Origin: Holothuria scabra | Taxonomy: Eukaryota > Echinodermata > Holothuroidea > Aspidochirotida > Holothuriidae | Direction of reading: 5' to 3' | Assembly: GCA_037179385.1 (NCBI GenBank) | Contig: CM074193.1 | Span: 46,095,082-46,159,081, forward strand | DNA length: 64,000 nt | In this document: positions 1-13,100 of the stretch, one piece after another | Position numbering within the stretch: position 1 is the first letter of the stretch | Layout: each line of letters opens with the position of its first letter | Notes under the pieces: model-generated | What the model was told of the DNA's origin: nothing | The model's database searches: none | Seen by the model: only the letters and a program-made list of their open reading frames with translations | Position numbers and translations under genes: made by a program

Positions 1-893
1 CATCATATGCATACAATCTATTGCAAAATTTGAATTGCCTCTGCATCGTGATTGGATCAAATTCGTTGATTCTGAGCCAGCCAATCACAACTCGCGCCAT
101 CGCATATGGGCTTTAGTGTGTGAAAATACGAGACCTCCGAACGAATTTCCCCATTGAGTTTGCATTACGAAGATCGCACTTCCGAAGCTTACCTAGCTGG
201 CCTGTGCAGCCGGCCAAGCCCCGTGCTACATTCACGGAGAAACAGCATCACGAATCTCTGCATGCGTGAATTTTTCGGGGATCCGACTAAAGTGCATTTC
301 AGTTGCTGATTATTTTTAAACAAGACGTAAGGTTTGGACAAGAAGTGCCAAATATACGGGGGTATTTATATCAGAAAGGAACCACAACATACGTTAATCG
401 AGTCCATTTTTTTGCTGTCCAGAACCGCTAAAAATTAGATAGTTGTGTATTTTTACATGCATCGTAGGGTGGACTTCTACAGTACAGTTCATTATCGCAA
501 ATATACAACCCAGGCGGTTCAAGAACTGTGTATGCTTATTCATAAATATCAACATGGAATGTTCCATTTTATATGATATTGGGCAAACAAAAAAATGGCA
601 GGAATTATCTGGTGCTAACGATTGTATTTTAAAGGTTAAATTTTTTTTCCAAATACTGCTACTAACAATGAAAAATAATGAAATTTACAGAGGTGCAGCA
701 TGATAAAATATTTTGATTAGCTACAGGTGGGGAGATTTATTCAAATATACTTGTGCCCTAATCATGGTCTTAACTAGAAATGAAAACTCTACAAACAAGC
801 AAAGTTGGCTAGTTAACTGGTCCACCCGAAGGTGCTTCAGTCTGGCGCGCAACCGACTTCGTTGGCTGGGCAAACGATTTTAGTGAATGTTTG
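1..893. other. No gene recognised (left edge)
   Basis: Apparently non-coding sequence at the left edge. Since FIG4 is transcribed leftward and its catalytic half is missing, this stretch is probably still inside a FIG4 intron. I searched the minus strand by eye for the SAC-domain catalytic CX5R region and did not find it. Only short chance ORFs are present. Confidence 0.5.
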
Positions 894-2050
894 GACTTTG
901 ACCCCTAGTGACCCCAGGTGACCTTTGACCTCCCCTAGAAATATTGCAGACCATCTCCTGACCATAACGCATCTACATACCAAATATGAAATCTATCCAA
1001 GCTTCCTATCTTGAGATATCATGTTAAGAAGATTTTTTGACTTTGACCCCTGGTGACCCGAGGAGACCCTCTATCTCCGCCAAAATTACATATAACCATC
1101 TATTGACTAAAACGCATCCACATACCAAATATGAATTCTATTCAAAGTTTCCTACCTTGAGATATCACGTTAACAAGGTTTTCAGACTTTGACCCCTGGT
1201 GACCCCAGATGACGTTTGACCTCCAACAAAAACAAAAGGTACCATCTTCTGACCATAACGCATCTACATACCAAATATGAAATCTATCCAAGTTTCTTAC
1301 CTTGAGATATCATGTTTACAAGGTTTTTAGACTTTGACCCCTGGTGACTCCAGATGACCTTTGACCTCCACCAAAAACAAAAGGGACTATCTCCTGACCA
1401 TAACGCATCCACATACCAAATATGAAATATATCTAAGCTTCCTTCCTTGAGATATTGTGTGAATGAGATTTTCAGACTTTGACCCCCGGTGACCCAAGAT
1501 GACCTTTGACCTCTGCCAAAAACAATAGTTACCATCTCCTGACTATAACACATCCACATACCAAATATGAAATCTATTCAAGTTTCCTACCTCGAGATAT
1601 CATGTTAACAAGGTTTTTAGACTTTGACCCCTGGTGACCCCAGATGACCTTTGACCTCCGCAAAAAACAATAGGCTTCTTCCTCTCAATATGGCGCATCT
1701 ATGTACCAAGTTTGAAAACCGTCGGGCATTCCTATCTTGAGATATTGTGTTAACAAGGTTTTTAGACTTTGACCCCTGGTGACCCCACATGACCTTTGAC
1801 CTCCACCAAAAACAGTAGGGTTCTTCCTCTCAATATGGCGCATCTATGTACCAAGTTTGAAAAACTGTCGGACATTCCTATCTTGAGATATCGTGTTAAC
1901 GAGGTTTTTAGACTTTGACCCCTGGTGACCCCACATGACCTTTGACCTCCACCAAAAACAATAGGGTTCTTCCTCTTAATATGGCACATCTATGTACCAA
2001 GTTTGAAAACTGTCGGACATTCCTATCTTGAGATATCGTGTTAACAAGCA
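894..2050 (+). repeat. 145-bp tandem array, eight units, with DR1-like motifs
   Basis: Eight head-to-tail units begin with GACTTTGACCCC at 894, 1039, 1185, 1330, 1475, 1620, 1765 and 1911, so the period is 145-146 bp. Each unit contains a form of TGACCTTTGACC, followed by CTCC(A/G)CCAAAAACAA, then a TACCAAGTTTGAAA or TACCAAATATGAAA block and a CTTGAGATAT block. The reverse complement of TGACCTTTGACC is GGTCAAAGGTCA, the direct-repeat-1 layout bound by HNF4/RXR-type nuclear receptors in other animals. Binding here is inference. The last three units are closest to each other. A reversed partial copy lies at 52740-53000. Confidence 0.9.
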
Positions 2051-2055
2051 AAGTG

Positions 2056-2126
2056 TCACACACACACACATACACACACACACACACATACACACATGCA
2101 CATACACACATACATACACACACACG
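2056..2126. repeat. (CA)n/(CATA)n microsatellite
   Basis: An impure CA-rich simple repeat with ACATACAC interruptions, placed directly at the end of the 145-bp array. Confidence 0.95.
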
Positions 2127-3007
2127 CCATCATGAATGCATTGGTTTCTCTTATCATCGAAACCAAAAACAATTTGAAATTTAATGTCAATAATACTTTT
2201 TCTAATGACTTGTACCATGTCTATGTGTAAATTAACCATATACAAGGGACAAAAAGATGTCACTTACAAAACTTGTTTTACAATTAATTTGGCACTATAA
2301 TGGTACACTGAATTGTAAACTAACACAAATAATCTGTCATCATTATCTAGCATTGTGATTGGTCTCCATGTAGCGGAGGCAGTTTTGTCTTGCATACATA
2401 CATGGATTTTTTTATACTAGAAAAATTTTTTATGAAATTCTCATTAAACAGAACTAGTAACACAACAATTAACATTTCTTCTCACTGGAGTTAGAAGTTA
2501 GGCTTTACAGCTTAGTTTCTAACCAACAGTTTAAAGTCAGAAAAGGGACAGCCTTCTTCTTCCTTGATAGTCCTCAAAAATGTATGTATGTTCTAAAAAA
2601 CAATCAGTTTTAGAAAGAAAAACAAAGGTGCTGAATGAAATGGGAAACTTTGTCTAGCAAACTTGTATTGTCCTTTTTATAAACATATTATTATAACTTC
2701 ACTTTAATATGCATATGGTTGTTAGATTTTGCCATTCTTAAGCTAGAAAGGGTGTATTTCTAACTTGAGGTATGCACTGTTCAAGCTTCATAATAACTTT
2801 ATCAATGTATCACATTTGATGGCACTCACCTAAAAAGAATGCATGTCCTATCTTATTGGGTGATTTCTTGAATGTCAACATGCTTATATATTATATACAT
2901 TAGACTTAATATAACACACTATGTGACAAGACTTTCATGTGCACTTTGCAAAAAATATAATTTAATACAGAATGTATCCATAAATAGGCAAAGAAATTGA
3001 GATATTG

Positions 3008-3640
3008 CTATAGGTTAAAAAGTCCTGCTTGAAATTTTGATGTATTCGAGACACTCCTGAGAGAGAATGGAAGGGAATTCCAGAATCTAAGACCTGCAAC
3101 TATCAATGCACAGTCACCATATGACTTGGAAGTGGTGTGTGGACCTACCAATTGTAATGTGTCACTTTTAGATCTAAGATTGTGAGCAACATTAAAATCT
3201 TTCATCAGCATGTCATTGAAGTATTTCAGTCCTTGATTATTTAAGCATTTGTAGACTATTAACATCAATTTAAACTTTATTCTTTTATCAACTGTGAGCC
3301 AGTGTTCAGATGAAATGAAGGAGGTAATATGATCATATTTTTTAAGGTTATGCAAGCAGCGATCTGCCATGGTTTGTACCATGTGTAATTTACTTATGTG
3401 GACTTTAAGAACACCAATTAAAAGACCGTTTCCATAGTCAAGACATGATGTCACAAGAAAAGCGTGCCATACGCTTCGAGCGGCTTCTATAGAAAGATAC
3501 CTCCTAACAGTTTGCAGTTTGGTTTGCAGAGGCATCATAGCTTTTTAACATTGCTTGGTAATATGTAGCTGCATGTCAAGGTACTCATCAAACCACACCC
3601 CTAAATTCCTCACATATGGGACTTTTTGCACCACTCACCC
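3008..3640 (-). mobile_element. L2-like LINE fragment, end of the reverse transcriptase ORF
   Basis: The minus strand encodes a block typical of the C-terminal end of L2/CR1-group LINE ORF2: AARSVWHAFLVTSCLDYGNG, then HITSFISSEHWLTVDKRIKF, then a GLRFWNSLPFSLR-like end. Reading resumes upstream (3540-3640) with VRNLGVWFDEYLDMQLHI, the usual preceding block, after an in-frame stop. The endonuclease and catalytic RT parts are absent. It is a 5'-truncated, decayed copy in the FIG4 intron after exon 12. Clade assignment is from remembered motif order. Confidence 0.8.
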
Positions 3641-3744
3641 TCCTACTCTGATTGAATTTACATGTACTTTGACTAAACTTGATAAGCTTGTGTAAGCGTA
3701 TCAACTAAATACTATCTATTATATTATACCATGTCTATGTTTTT

Positions 3745-4060
3745 ATAAAGCTACACCAAGTACAAACCTTTTATTATATCTTGCCATATCTACGTGCTAG
3801 TATAATCATATCAAGTACATACTTTGTACACTATTCCACCACTTCTATGTGTTTATAAAGCTACACCAAGTACAAACCTTTTATTATACCACTTCTATGT
3901 GTTTATAAAGCTATACCAAGTACAAACCTTTTATTATATCTTGCCATATCTACGTGCTAGTATAATCATATCAAGTACATACTTTGTACAATATTATACC
4001 ACTTCTCTGTGTTTATAAAGCTATACCAGTACAAACCTTTTATTATATCTTGCCATATCT
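3745..4060. repeat. FIG4: Minisatellite that includes the end of FIG4 exon 12
   Basis: The block AAGTACAAACCTTTTATTAT recurs at about 3760, 3870 and 3920, and nearly again at 4030. Two of the three intronic copies continue into ATCTTGCCATATCTACGTG, which on the minus strand is the last 25 or so coding bases of FIG4 exon 12 followed by its GTTTGT donor. The genuine exon end is the right-most copy, at 4037. The array creates extra copies of exon tail and donor inside the intron. Confidence 0.85.
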
Positions 4061-4170
4061 ATATGTTTGTATCTGATGGAATGTTCTGGTGGTAAGAATT
4101 GATTCAAGTATTGCACAGCTCCCAGCAACTCATCAGTTAATTTACATTCTCTTGGTCTCTTCTCATGTTT
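4037..4170 (-). CDS. FIG4: FIG4 exon 12 (last exon seen)
   Basis: 134 nt encoding [20 protein letters not shown], then [14 protein letters not shown] and HIDMARYNK, equivalent to the [18 protein letters not shown]...DMAKYTK block. Acceptor AATTGCAG; donor AAAAG|GTTTGT, phase 2. The donor is non-optimal, and the exon's tail plus donor are copied in the minisatellite just downstream. No convincing exon 13 is visible to the left edge. Confidence 0.85.
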
Positions 4171-7100
4171 CTGCAATTTAAACAATAAAGGCATTCATTA
4201 AAGAGTAGGGTTGGGCGGTATATCGGTACTGATGTCAATACCGGTACTAGAGGTACAGCTAATGAAAATACCGAAGATGTTTGGTGTGTTACTACTACCG
4301 GTTCTTGAAAAAATAACCATACTTGAAAAAATTACCGGTACTCATTATATTCGCTGACAAAAATAACTGTTAGGATGTGTGGATGATAAAACTTTTAGGC
4401 CTTGGATACACAAACATTTCGAGCAGAGGTTCATGCACGGAAATTAACCCAATGAAACACCCAGATGCATTAATGTGCAGGATAACATGGGAGCCATGAG
4501 TGGCTAAGGTTCCTTCCCACCCGACTTCCCTACCCAAGAGTTGAGGACAGGTACTGCCTCAATACCAGCCCTGTGTGTTTTACAATACCGGTACCAATAT
4601 TTTCAAAGTACCGCCCAACCCTATTAAAGTGCCAATTAAAATCTTACAGAGAATATTACCATTTTGTTCCAGCACCTCATTTTCCCTTTTGAACTGATTT
4701 TTACCAAAATATAGAAACATTGATGAGACATTTCAGTTTGGAAGAAACACTAATTCAATGTTAACTGCTGTTGACTGAAAATCTCTGAACATTTGTTCGT
4801 AAAAAAAATTCCACACAGAAGCAAGACTAGACAGTTTCCCTATTACGGTTAGTTAGGTCAATGCACAAATGAGGTGCAGAATTAAAGTTAACTTGAGGAA
4901 ATATTACAAAAAAAACTCTGATTGTCCCCATTAAATATCTTTCATTAAGATACCAACTTTTTCACAAGCTCAAGTTCAAAATACAATGGTTAATCTGATA
5001 CAAGAGCATCAAGTGGTAGAAGGTTCCATCTTTAAAGTGCTTTGTATGACCAGACCATGAATAAGACTTCGGACCTCCCTGCTGCAAGTCAGCTTTATCC
5101 ACTTGACCATGCAGTTGTCATTTTGACAGAGTAAAGTAATCTGTTGTGCTGTGGTATTGGCAATGCATAAAATTCACTAACTGTCAATTGATGTCCAGTA
5201 ATTGTTGGTTATTTGTTAAATAACTCTCACTATGAACTGCTTGGGTTATTCAACCTTATGACAACTCTCAACCTGATTAAAAGTTACTGAAAACTTATTC
5301 AAGAGAGAAATAACCGAACAAGATAGAGTGTTTTAATATGTTCTAGTGGAGAAAGAATCCTTAAAGAATTATTTACCTTGACAAGATTTATCAAAATAAT
5401 TGGAGATCCATAAATTTTCATCAACTGATTGAAATGAAATGCAGCAAGATTGAAGTACGGGTCAGAACCGTTCACTGAAACAGAAAAGATATTTGGAGAC
5501 TAATAAATATGCTTATCAGTTACAAGGTTACCGTTTAGCAATTTTGCAGCCAAACGTCATCAGTTTGGTCTTATTATCAATTTGAAAAATTGGTCATTTA
5601 GGTAAAGAAAGGCATCCCATTGCCATGAAATATTTTCACCTTTGATAATGTAGGTATAGCATATCTTGAATTTGACCAAACTTGGAAAGGGAGGATGCTC
5701 CACAAAGGCTACCTTACACTGAGGTGAACAGACAACTGACGGGAGGTGAATAAGATGAATAGTCTGAAATGAATAGGATTTCTAGATGTTCAGTTCAGTT
5801 TGAGGCTAGCTCACATGAAGTATATACCTTGGAAAAAGGAATTTGGTCCTAACGTGTGAAATTCATCTTAATGCCATCATTATTTATTAAGTACAATATA
5901 TATGACATTACAAGGTACACTAGAGAACATACTGCCTGCTAGGGTATGTGACTTTTTCAGCTGTACTTCACAAAATATGAATACTTGTCACATTTTAATT
6001 TATTATAGCAGGATTTCCAACACTTGTCTAACTCGGCTGAAATGAGTGGAGAATGGACTCTAGTGGCTCCAGCAACTATATATTTGAAAGCATCTTTTAG
6101 GGAATTTAACCAGGATCTCATATGAAAGAAAAAACATTCCAGACCATGTACTCCAAACCCTGTCCCAATACCTTCTACCACCCTAAAGATATCTTGTTTA
6201 AAAAGATGGCTTTACTTTGATAAAAATACCTTCATTTCTCAGCAAGGTAACAGGGTGTTATGTAAAGTGGACACATTGAATCAGATTTGCTTTGTTTTTC
6301 TTTATAATTGAATGTCCAATTTGTCCTTGAAATTTTAATCTGTTGGAAGGTTGGGATGTTTTTTCTAGTAGACACAGCCTAACCTACAACAAATGCAGAG
6401 TAAAGCAAACAATTTTGCTAAATATTCATAGCAGCAACATCTATATCATGAAGAAATTGAAAAAATGTCAAATAAATGTGTTGCGATGACATAGCAGATT
6501 TCCCACAATGCACTTTCTCTGGGGAAAGAATTGCAGTTCTTTAAAAATTAGTGTTTTCTCAATGATATATATGCTACTGAGATGCAATGTTCACCTCCTG
6601 AAAGGGAAAATTTTTCGGTGGTATCAAGACAATGAATTTTGTCTTTGGAATAAGCCTTTAAAACAGAATTTTATATTTATGTCATGCACTTAATCATGCT
6701 CAGGGTATGTTTCATTAAATCTGATGATATCCCTATTCATAATGTGTTTCAAATTTCCCAGAGACTAATTGCTATCATTAGCAGCTCCTCTCCTTTAAAA
6801 TCTGAAGTTTTACCTTTAACCTTAAACTTTCACCCAACCTCAAAAAGAGGAGGTCAGGTGTAATAAAATATTGCTAATCCAGTTGGTTACACAACAGATA
6901 AACTGTTGTCATTTTCTCACATTGCACAGTTAAATTTTTATGTGTGATAACCACAGGAAGTCCAAGACCAACTTAAACTGGGTTAGGTAAAAGATAAACA
7001 GTTTAAATATGGTTACAAAAATAGTTTCTGAATTTTTAAGTAGAGAAGTTGCTAATGATTTATTTGTCAAGGAACCAACTTACATGTGATTGGAGGTTTA

Positions 7101-10100
7101 GGGACCATAGATGAAATGTCCTGGGACCAGAGCCCAGGAACAGATCCACGAATCTGTAAGTATGATGTGTACCGCCCTCTATTAAAACTGGTCAAAGAGG
7201 CATCATAGACAATCTGTTCTGTTTCCACTTCATTGGCTACATCTCCCTGAGAAAATAGCACACAAACTAGGTCAAATATCACTTGGTTAGTAGCCCAAGA
7301 AGGTATTCCCAACCCAATAGATGTGCATTGCTCATGCAAAAGTAGGTATGTGGGACAAGGATAAGGTAGGATTGGGTGACAATTAGGGAGGGATCAAGGG
7401 TGTTAAATCAGACAGGTGTTTAAGGTTGAATGTAGGCAGTTTTTATTTTGACATTAACTTTCCTTATGTCTTTTCTCACTTTGTAATATTTTTATTTCTT
7501 TTTCTCTCTCCTTCTCCCTCTTTCTTGGGAACACCCAACTCAACAAGTCCTCTGTGTTTTTAAAGAGTGCTTCCTTTCACAATACCTTGATATTATATTA
7601 TATTTTACCTCTATTTTTGTACATTTTATTGATTACTATCAGATATTGTTAAGAACCATATCAATGAAATGAAATGTACCGTAACTGGCTGCACTCACAA
7701 TACCAATGTTCACAAACTTCACAAAGCAAGAATTCTTTGTCAAAGTGCTCTAAAACAGTATGCTCTCAACAATTAATAAACACAATCACTACACCATAAA
7801 TGCTCAACAAAAATCAACTAAATCACGTCTTGTTACCATGCTGTTTAGAAAAAGTCAATAGGCATTTAATATGTGATTCATTCACTATAAGCTCACAATA
7901 CGAAATACTATTAATATGCTGTGTAAATATATAAGCTGGTTGCAGAACACAGTGGCAAGAAATTCTGCCAGAAACTTACAAAGGGAGAATTTATTATGGC
8001 CAAATCCCAAGTTAGAATACCTTTTAATAGCATGCTTCTATGTAAGGGTGCATGTATCCTGTGGACGGACTTGGTTTATTCAGTACCCTATTTAAAGCTT
8101 CACAAACCACCAAACACCAAACCTGTTGATAGTTGTAGATGATAGCTTAGGTTTTGAGTGTTTAGAAAATAAACAATTTTGGTCGTTCACAGATCCTTTT
8201 CTTTCTACAAATAATCATTGAATTTTGATTCCAACCACTTTGGAAGACTCATGTAGGATACAACTGATCAAGAGATATACTGTACAGTCTGGTACATATA
8301 GGCAAGGGTGCATGATATTAAAGTCACTTACATTTGCATTGGATCCTCTCTTTAGGTAGCGAGTTCCAGCATACTGAGTGGAACGTCTGGCAATCAAAGC
8401 AACGTAAACTGACCGGCCAAATATACTGACATCTATCATTCCTTGTTAAGGATTTGTAACTTCACAAAGTCATACCTTACATATGCAATTATCCATACAG
8501 TCTGTATGCCAAGGGGGCGTACCAGTTGAAGTAAAAGTATGTTTCAAATTTTTACGAAAATCTCATGACTCCAACAAGAGTTGTGACCTTGGGTCCATTA
8601 AGTTAGATAGAGTTTTACGGCCCGGTTTCCAACCTATTGGTTCAAGTCGAGCCAGCCACAGCCTTCTTTCCACTTATGGCTCACTGGCTTGTTTTCCCTA
8701 CTCCATTGCTTATGCGGAGCATCACCCAAAATGGCAGTAGGTTCCATTTTAAGAGTCTTTGGTATGACTTGACCTGGGAATAGAACCCGTGCCTTCTGTG
8801 TGAGAGGCGGATGCTCTTGCCGTTAAACTAAACATGCAGTCTGGTCCATTATGATCCATGACTAATACGGCTATGTGAACCCATCTCCAAACATACTGGC
8901 AACAGCCCAAGCCTACTGTACGTAAAGAAAATATGTACACAAAATACAATGATGCTACATTCATATCTGATATTTGATTTACATATTCAATACTTAGAAT
9001 TTTGTAAAAGTAAAATAAGTTAGGCAGTAACTATAACCTGACACCATGTGCCATGTTTGTTAGTTTAGGTTTTACTTCTACATGAGTTTTATATGGGTGG
9101 TCAGGGGTGCAGGGCAAACTTTTAAGAAGGGGGCTAATCACCAAAGAGGCCCAATATGTTAACAGAATATATTGGCAATGTACGGTGCCCAAAATGCCTA
9201 CGTCAGAAAAAATGGGAGGCCAGTCTCCTCCCCTCAATTTCTGTGGTCCGTGTTGGTGAATGTATTACAAAGGCTCTAATCTGCCCTGCATTGCCCAGGG
9301 ATAAAAACATCCAACTTGAGGTCAGAAGGTCTGGGGTTTGACACCTGGTTGGGTCAAACTGAAGACTTCAAAGATGGAATTCACTGCCATTGTACCTGGT
9401 GCCCACCATAATAATGAAGGAGGAAAAACAAGCCGATGAGCCACAGCTAGAACGGAGGTGTAGCCGGTCTGACTTAAACAAATTTGTTAGTAACTGAGCT
9501 GTAAAACTCTTACTAACTAACACATATAGGGGTAATAAGGTTAAAGGAAAAATTTGACCTTTTGACTTTTTTGGTCATTGTACGAAGATCTTTTTATAAT
9601 AATAATAATAATAATGATTGGATTTATATAGCGCCTTATATGTTTGTTCAACATCTCAAAGCGCTTCACAATCATTACCCCTGGTCATTGGTAACTCGTT
9701 AAACCCACACTATAAAAGTGCACATCCCTTGCTGTTCGTACCCGGCGCAATGCCACTTCATCGTGTCCCCTGGGGGACTTCCCATAGGTGCAGCCACATA
9801 CAGCGCATCACTATACAAGCTACCTCACAGGTACCCATTTAACACCTGGGTGGAGAGAAGCAATCGAGATAAAGCATCTTGCTCAAGGACACAACATAAT
9901 GACCCAGGTGGGAATTGAACCGGCAATCCTTAGATCACAAGTCCAATGCGTTAACCAATAGGTCACCACGCTCTCAAATGATTTATGATAATACATTCGC
10001 TGATATTTAAAGGATACCGACTTGGCCGACATATCCATGAATTATGAACATCTGCCAGGCTGGGTGGACCATTGTCTTGGCTTCCTCCCAATGGAATGTG

Positions 10101-13100
10101 TTCCAAACAAACTTTGTCTTGGCATTCCCATATGGACCACCTGTAGGAGAAAAATAAAGGTTTATAGAAACTGAATCGACAACGGCTGGGTAAGATGGAC
10201 AATTCGCACCTTCTTATGTAGTTGTAATAGAAAAGATTTGTGTTGAAGGAATGGAACATGAGGAATGTATGGATAATACAGGAAAAGGTATCTCACTGAT
10301 TTAACCATCCCTTTATCTTTTAAATTTCATTAGAGCCAACACCCAGTGCTGGATGGCAATTGAACAACATACTATACAGATAAATATATAGATACGACTG
10401 GAATTTGTCAGCCAAGAATTTGTCCACAGACAAGAATTTGTCAAAGGGGGGTGGGGGGGTGGGGGTTTGGGGAGAGTGACATGGAGAAGGGGTCTAAGGG
10501 GAGGGAAAGTCCCTCTCCCTCCCCTCTGGAGAAAAAATCTTAGGTGTTTAGGTTCCAAGATGTGTAATGGTGTAGTATTTGCAACTCAAATGTAATAAAG
10601 ATTATGATGACCTCTCTTTTCCTTTTTTTCCCCTTTTTTTTCAAGCTTGGATCATGGAGAGTTCATCCCCAACTCACCCCCCCCCGCCTTGAATATGTAC
10701 CTGAACTGAATTTACACAAACTACTAACAGCAAAATGCAACTGTCTCTGTGTCTTGTATTTTACACCAACATAACAGGGTGCTTTCTGCACAACTTGCAT
10801 TTTTATGCTACCTTTGAGCAGGGTGCAAGAAATTGATATGCACTGATGTGCTACGATTTGTAACCTGTGAGGACTTGCAGTCGGGAGGATGGGAGTTCTA
10901 ATTCGAGTCCTGGCTGGGTCATACCGAAGACTTCAAAAATGGAACCTACTGCCATTGTGCTTGGTGCTCAGCATAAGCAATAGAGTAGGGAAAACAAGCT
11001 GGTGAGCTACAACTGGAAAAAAAGGCTGTGGCCGGCTTGACTTGAACCAATTGGGTTGGAAACTGGGCTGTAAAACTCGATCTAACTAACCTGATAGGAA
11101 AATTAAAGAAGCCATGTCATAGCAAAATAGGGGCCTAGGAAATAAGGATCAAAAGTTCTCTATGCTAAGTGACATTAAGAGCTCTCTAGCTTCAACTCAA
11201 ACTAATGACTCTCAAAACTGGTATTTTCCAAACAATTGACCACAAGACACGATGTTTAACCAGAGGTGTTTGTGTCTATTGTGCAGATGCAATGAAGTGT
11301 AAATACATGGTGAAGTTCACACAATGTGAACACATTGCACTCTGATAGCTAGAAATACAGCATCCAAACAAGGCATGTAATCACTGCAATAATGGGCCGT
11401 ATGCATAAAAAGGAAGTAATTACTTTCAGTAAAAAGTAAAAGTTGTTGCTAGTCACATAAAAACAAAAGTAAAAGTAAATACTGGATTTGATATGCAAAA
11501 TTTTTTACTTTTACTTCATAGCGGATGCCATACTTGACTAGTATCTACTAATGAATTCAGTAAATCCTCCTTGTGGTCAGCCTAAGAACCCTGGCACAAA
11601 AGAACATTCAGATCATACAGATGTGCTTCAGTTATGCTTCAGCAGATTTGCAAAGACTTCCAAGATGGCACAGGTGTATTAACAATTTAATTGTGTTTTG
11701 CCTTTTGTGCACTGTTTGGGAGGACCAACATCAAAAGATTTGAACTAATGGCCAAGGTGCAATGCCATCACCCTCATCACCTAGCAATAGGGCATCAATT
11801 CCAACATTTGAAATTAGAGCCCCCACATAAGGTTTCGCCTAACTGTGCTGTCATGGACGGATCCTGGCCAGTTCATCAAGACAGTTGTGAACCTTTCTGA
11901 GGCATCACATGTGGTTTGCACATTCAAAGAATCAAAGTTGTCATCCCTTTGTGGCAGATGTATTCCTCTCCATACTGTTTAGGTTTCTCTATTTGCACAT
12001 ATGTACAGTCGAATACCCCGATCGCACATGGAAATGTATATCTTTCTTGCCATGCATCCTTGGCTAAGATCATGTTTAGTATCTGTTCTTTTCATCCAGC
12101 CTAGAATGGAGCCATGCATCACAGTACAATAATGTAAATGGTCAGAAGGCCTTGAAGTTGGTCACGTATTGTCCTTTAGAGGACATAATAGCTTCTTTGG
12201 GAAGCAGTGAAAGTTTTGGTTTCACCGAACGGCCCTTTGCCAGAGGGTCGGGAGGACTTTAGGAAAGACATCCTTGGCTGCTTGAAAGTCTATATGGTCA
12301 TTAGGGAACTGGATCGACATGTCTGCTTTCACCAAAACTTTTTCAAGAACATCAGCAAATGTTCTAGATACTGTACTCAAATGGATGCCTATGTCCTTTC
12401 CAACACCAACTCGGAATCCTGGATCACATTTTCTTCATCAAATCTGAACTCAGACAAATAAATAGTGTCTGAAGGGACTCTTCTTGGCTGATATTCCTTC
12501 TGCATTCTAACTGGTATCTTCATAGGACATTCTTGAGTTGGGATATAAAATGTTGAAGTTTATTCACTCAAATTAAAATGATACATTGTGCAATAATTTG
12601 TTATGTCATTGTTATACTAGTCAAATTACAACCTTTGTATTTCTTTCTATTTCTGAAAGTTACTGCACCTTGTACAAAGGTGTAATAGCACTCTTACTCT
12701 AATGGGTAAATGTAATTGATGAAGCCTTCTCTCTGGAACATGCTACGCAAGCAAACAGGAAGTGTTCAAGGTCATAAAAACATTTTTAATTTTAAAAGGA
12801 CACAAAGCAGGCACGGTGAGTTGTACAACAAGAAAGTCACAAATTATTGCAAAATGGACTAATTTGTTTTAAATGAATAAATTTCAACATTTTATATCTC
12901 GGCTCAAAAATGTCCTATGAAGATAAAGGTTGAACTGTAAGCGATGAATTTTCATGCTTTCTTATATATATTTTTGACTTGAGGTACACTTTACCAGGGA
13001 TAATTTAGGGACTACACAAGTGCATACAGATTGAGAAAAATTACGAAACACCTGTGCCAGGAGTGACACTAATAAAAACCTTACCCTCTGACTGAGGTCC

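Noticed and set aside
2840..2900. Possible FIG4 exon 13 on the minus strand (MLTFKKSPNKIGHAFFL before a GTGAGT donor)
   Set aside because: Phase fits, but length and residues do not align with the expected DRLNVIAESVVKKTGFF-like block, and the acceptor lacks a good pyrimidine tract.
5957..6181. 74-codon minus-strand frame in the FIG4 intron between exons 10 and 11
   Set aside because: FIG4 exons 10 and 11 already join in phase without it, and no family is recognised.
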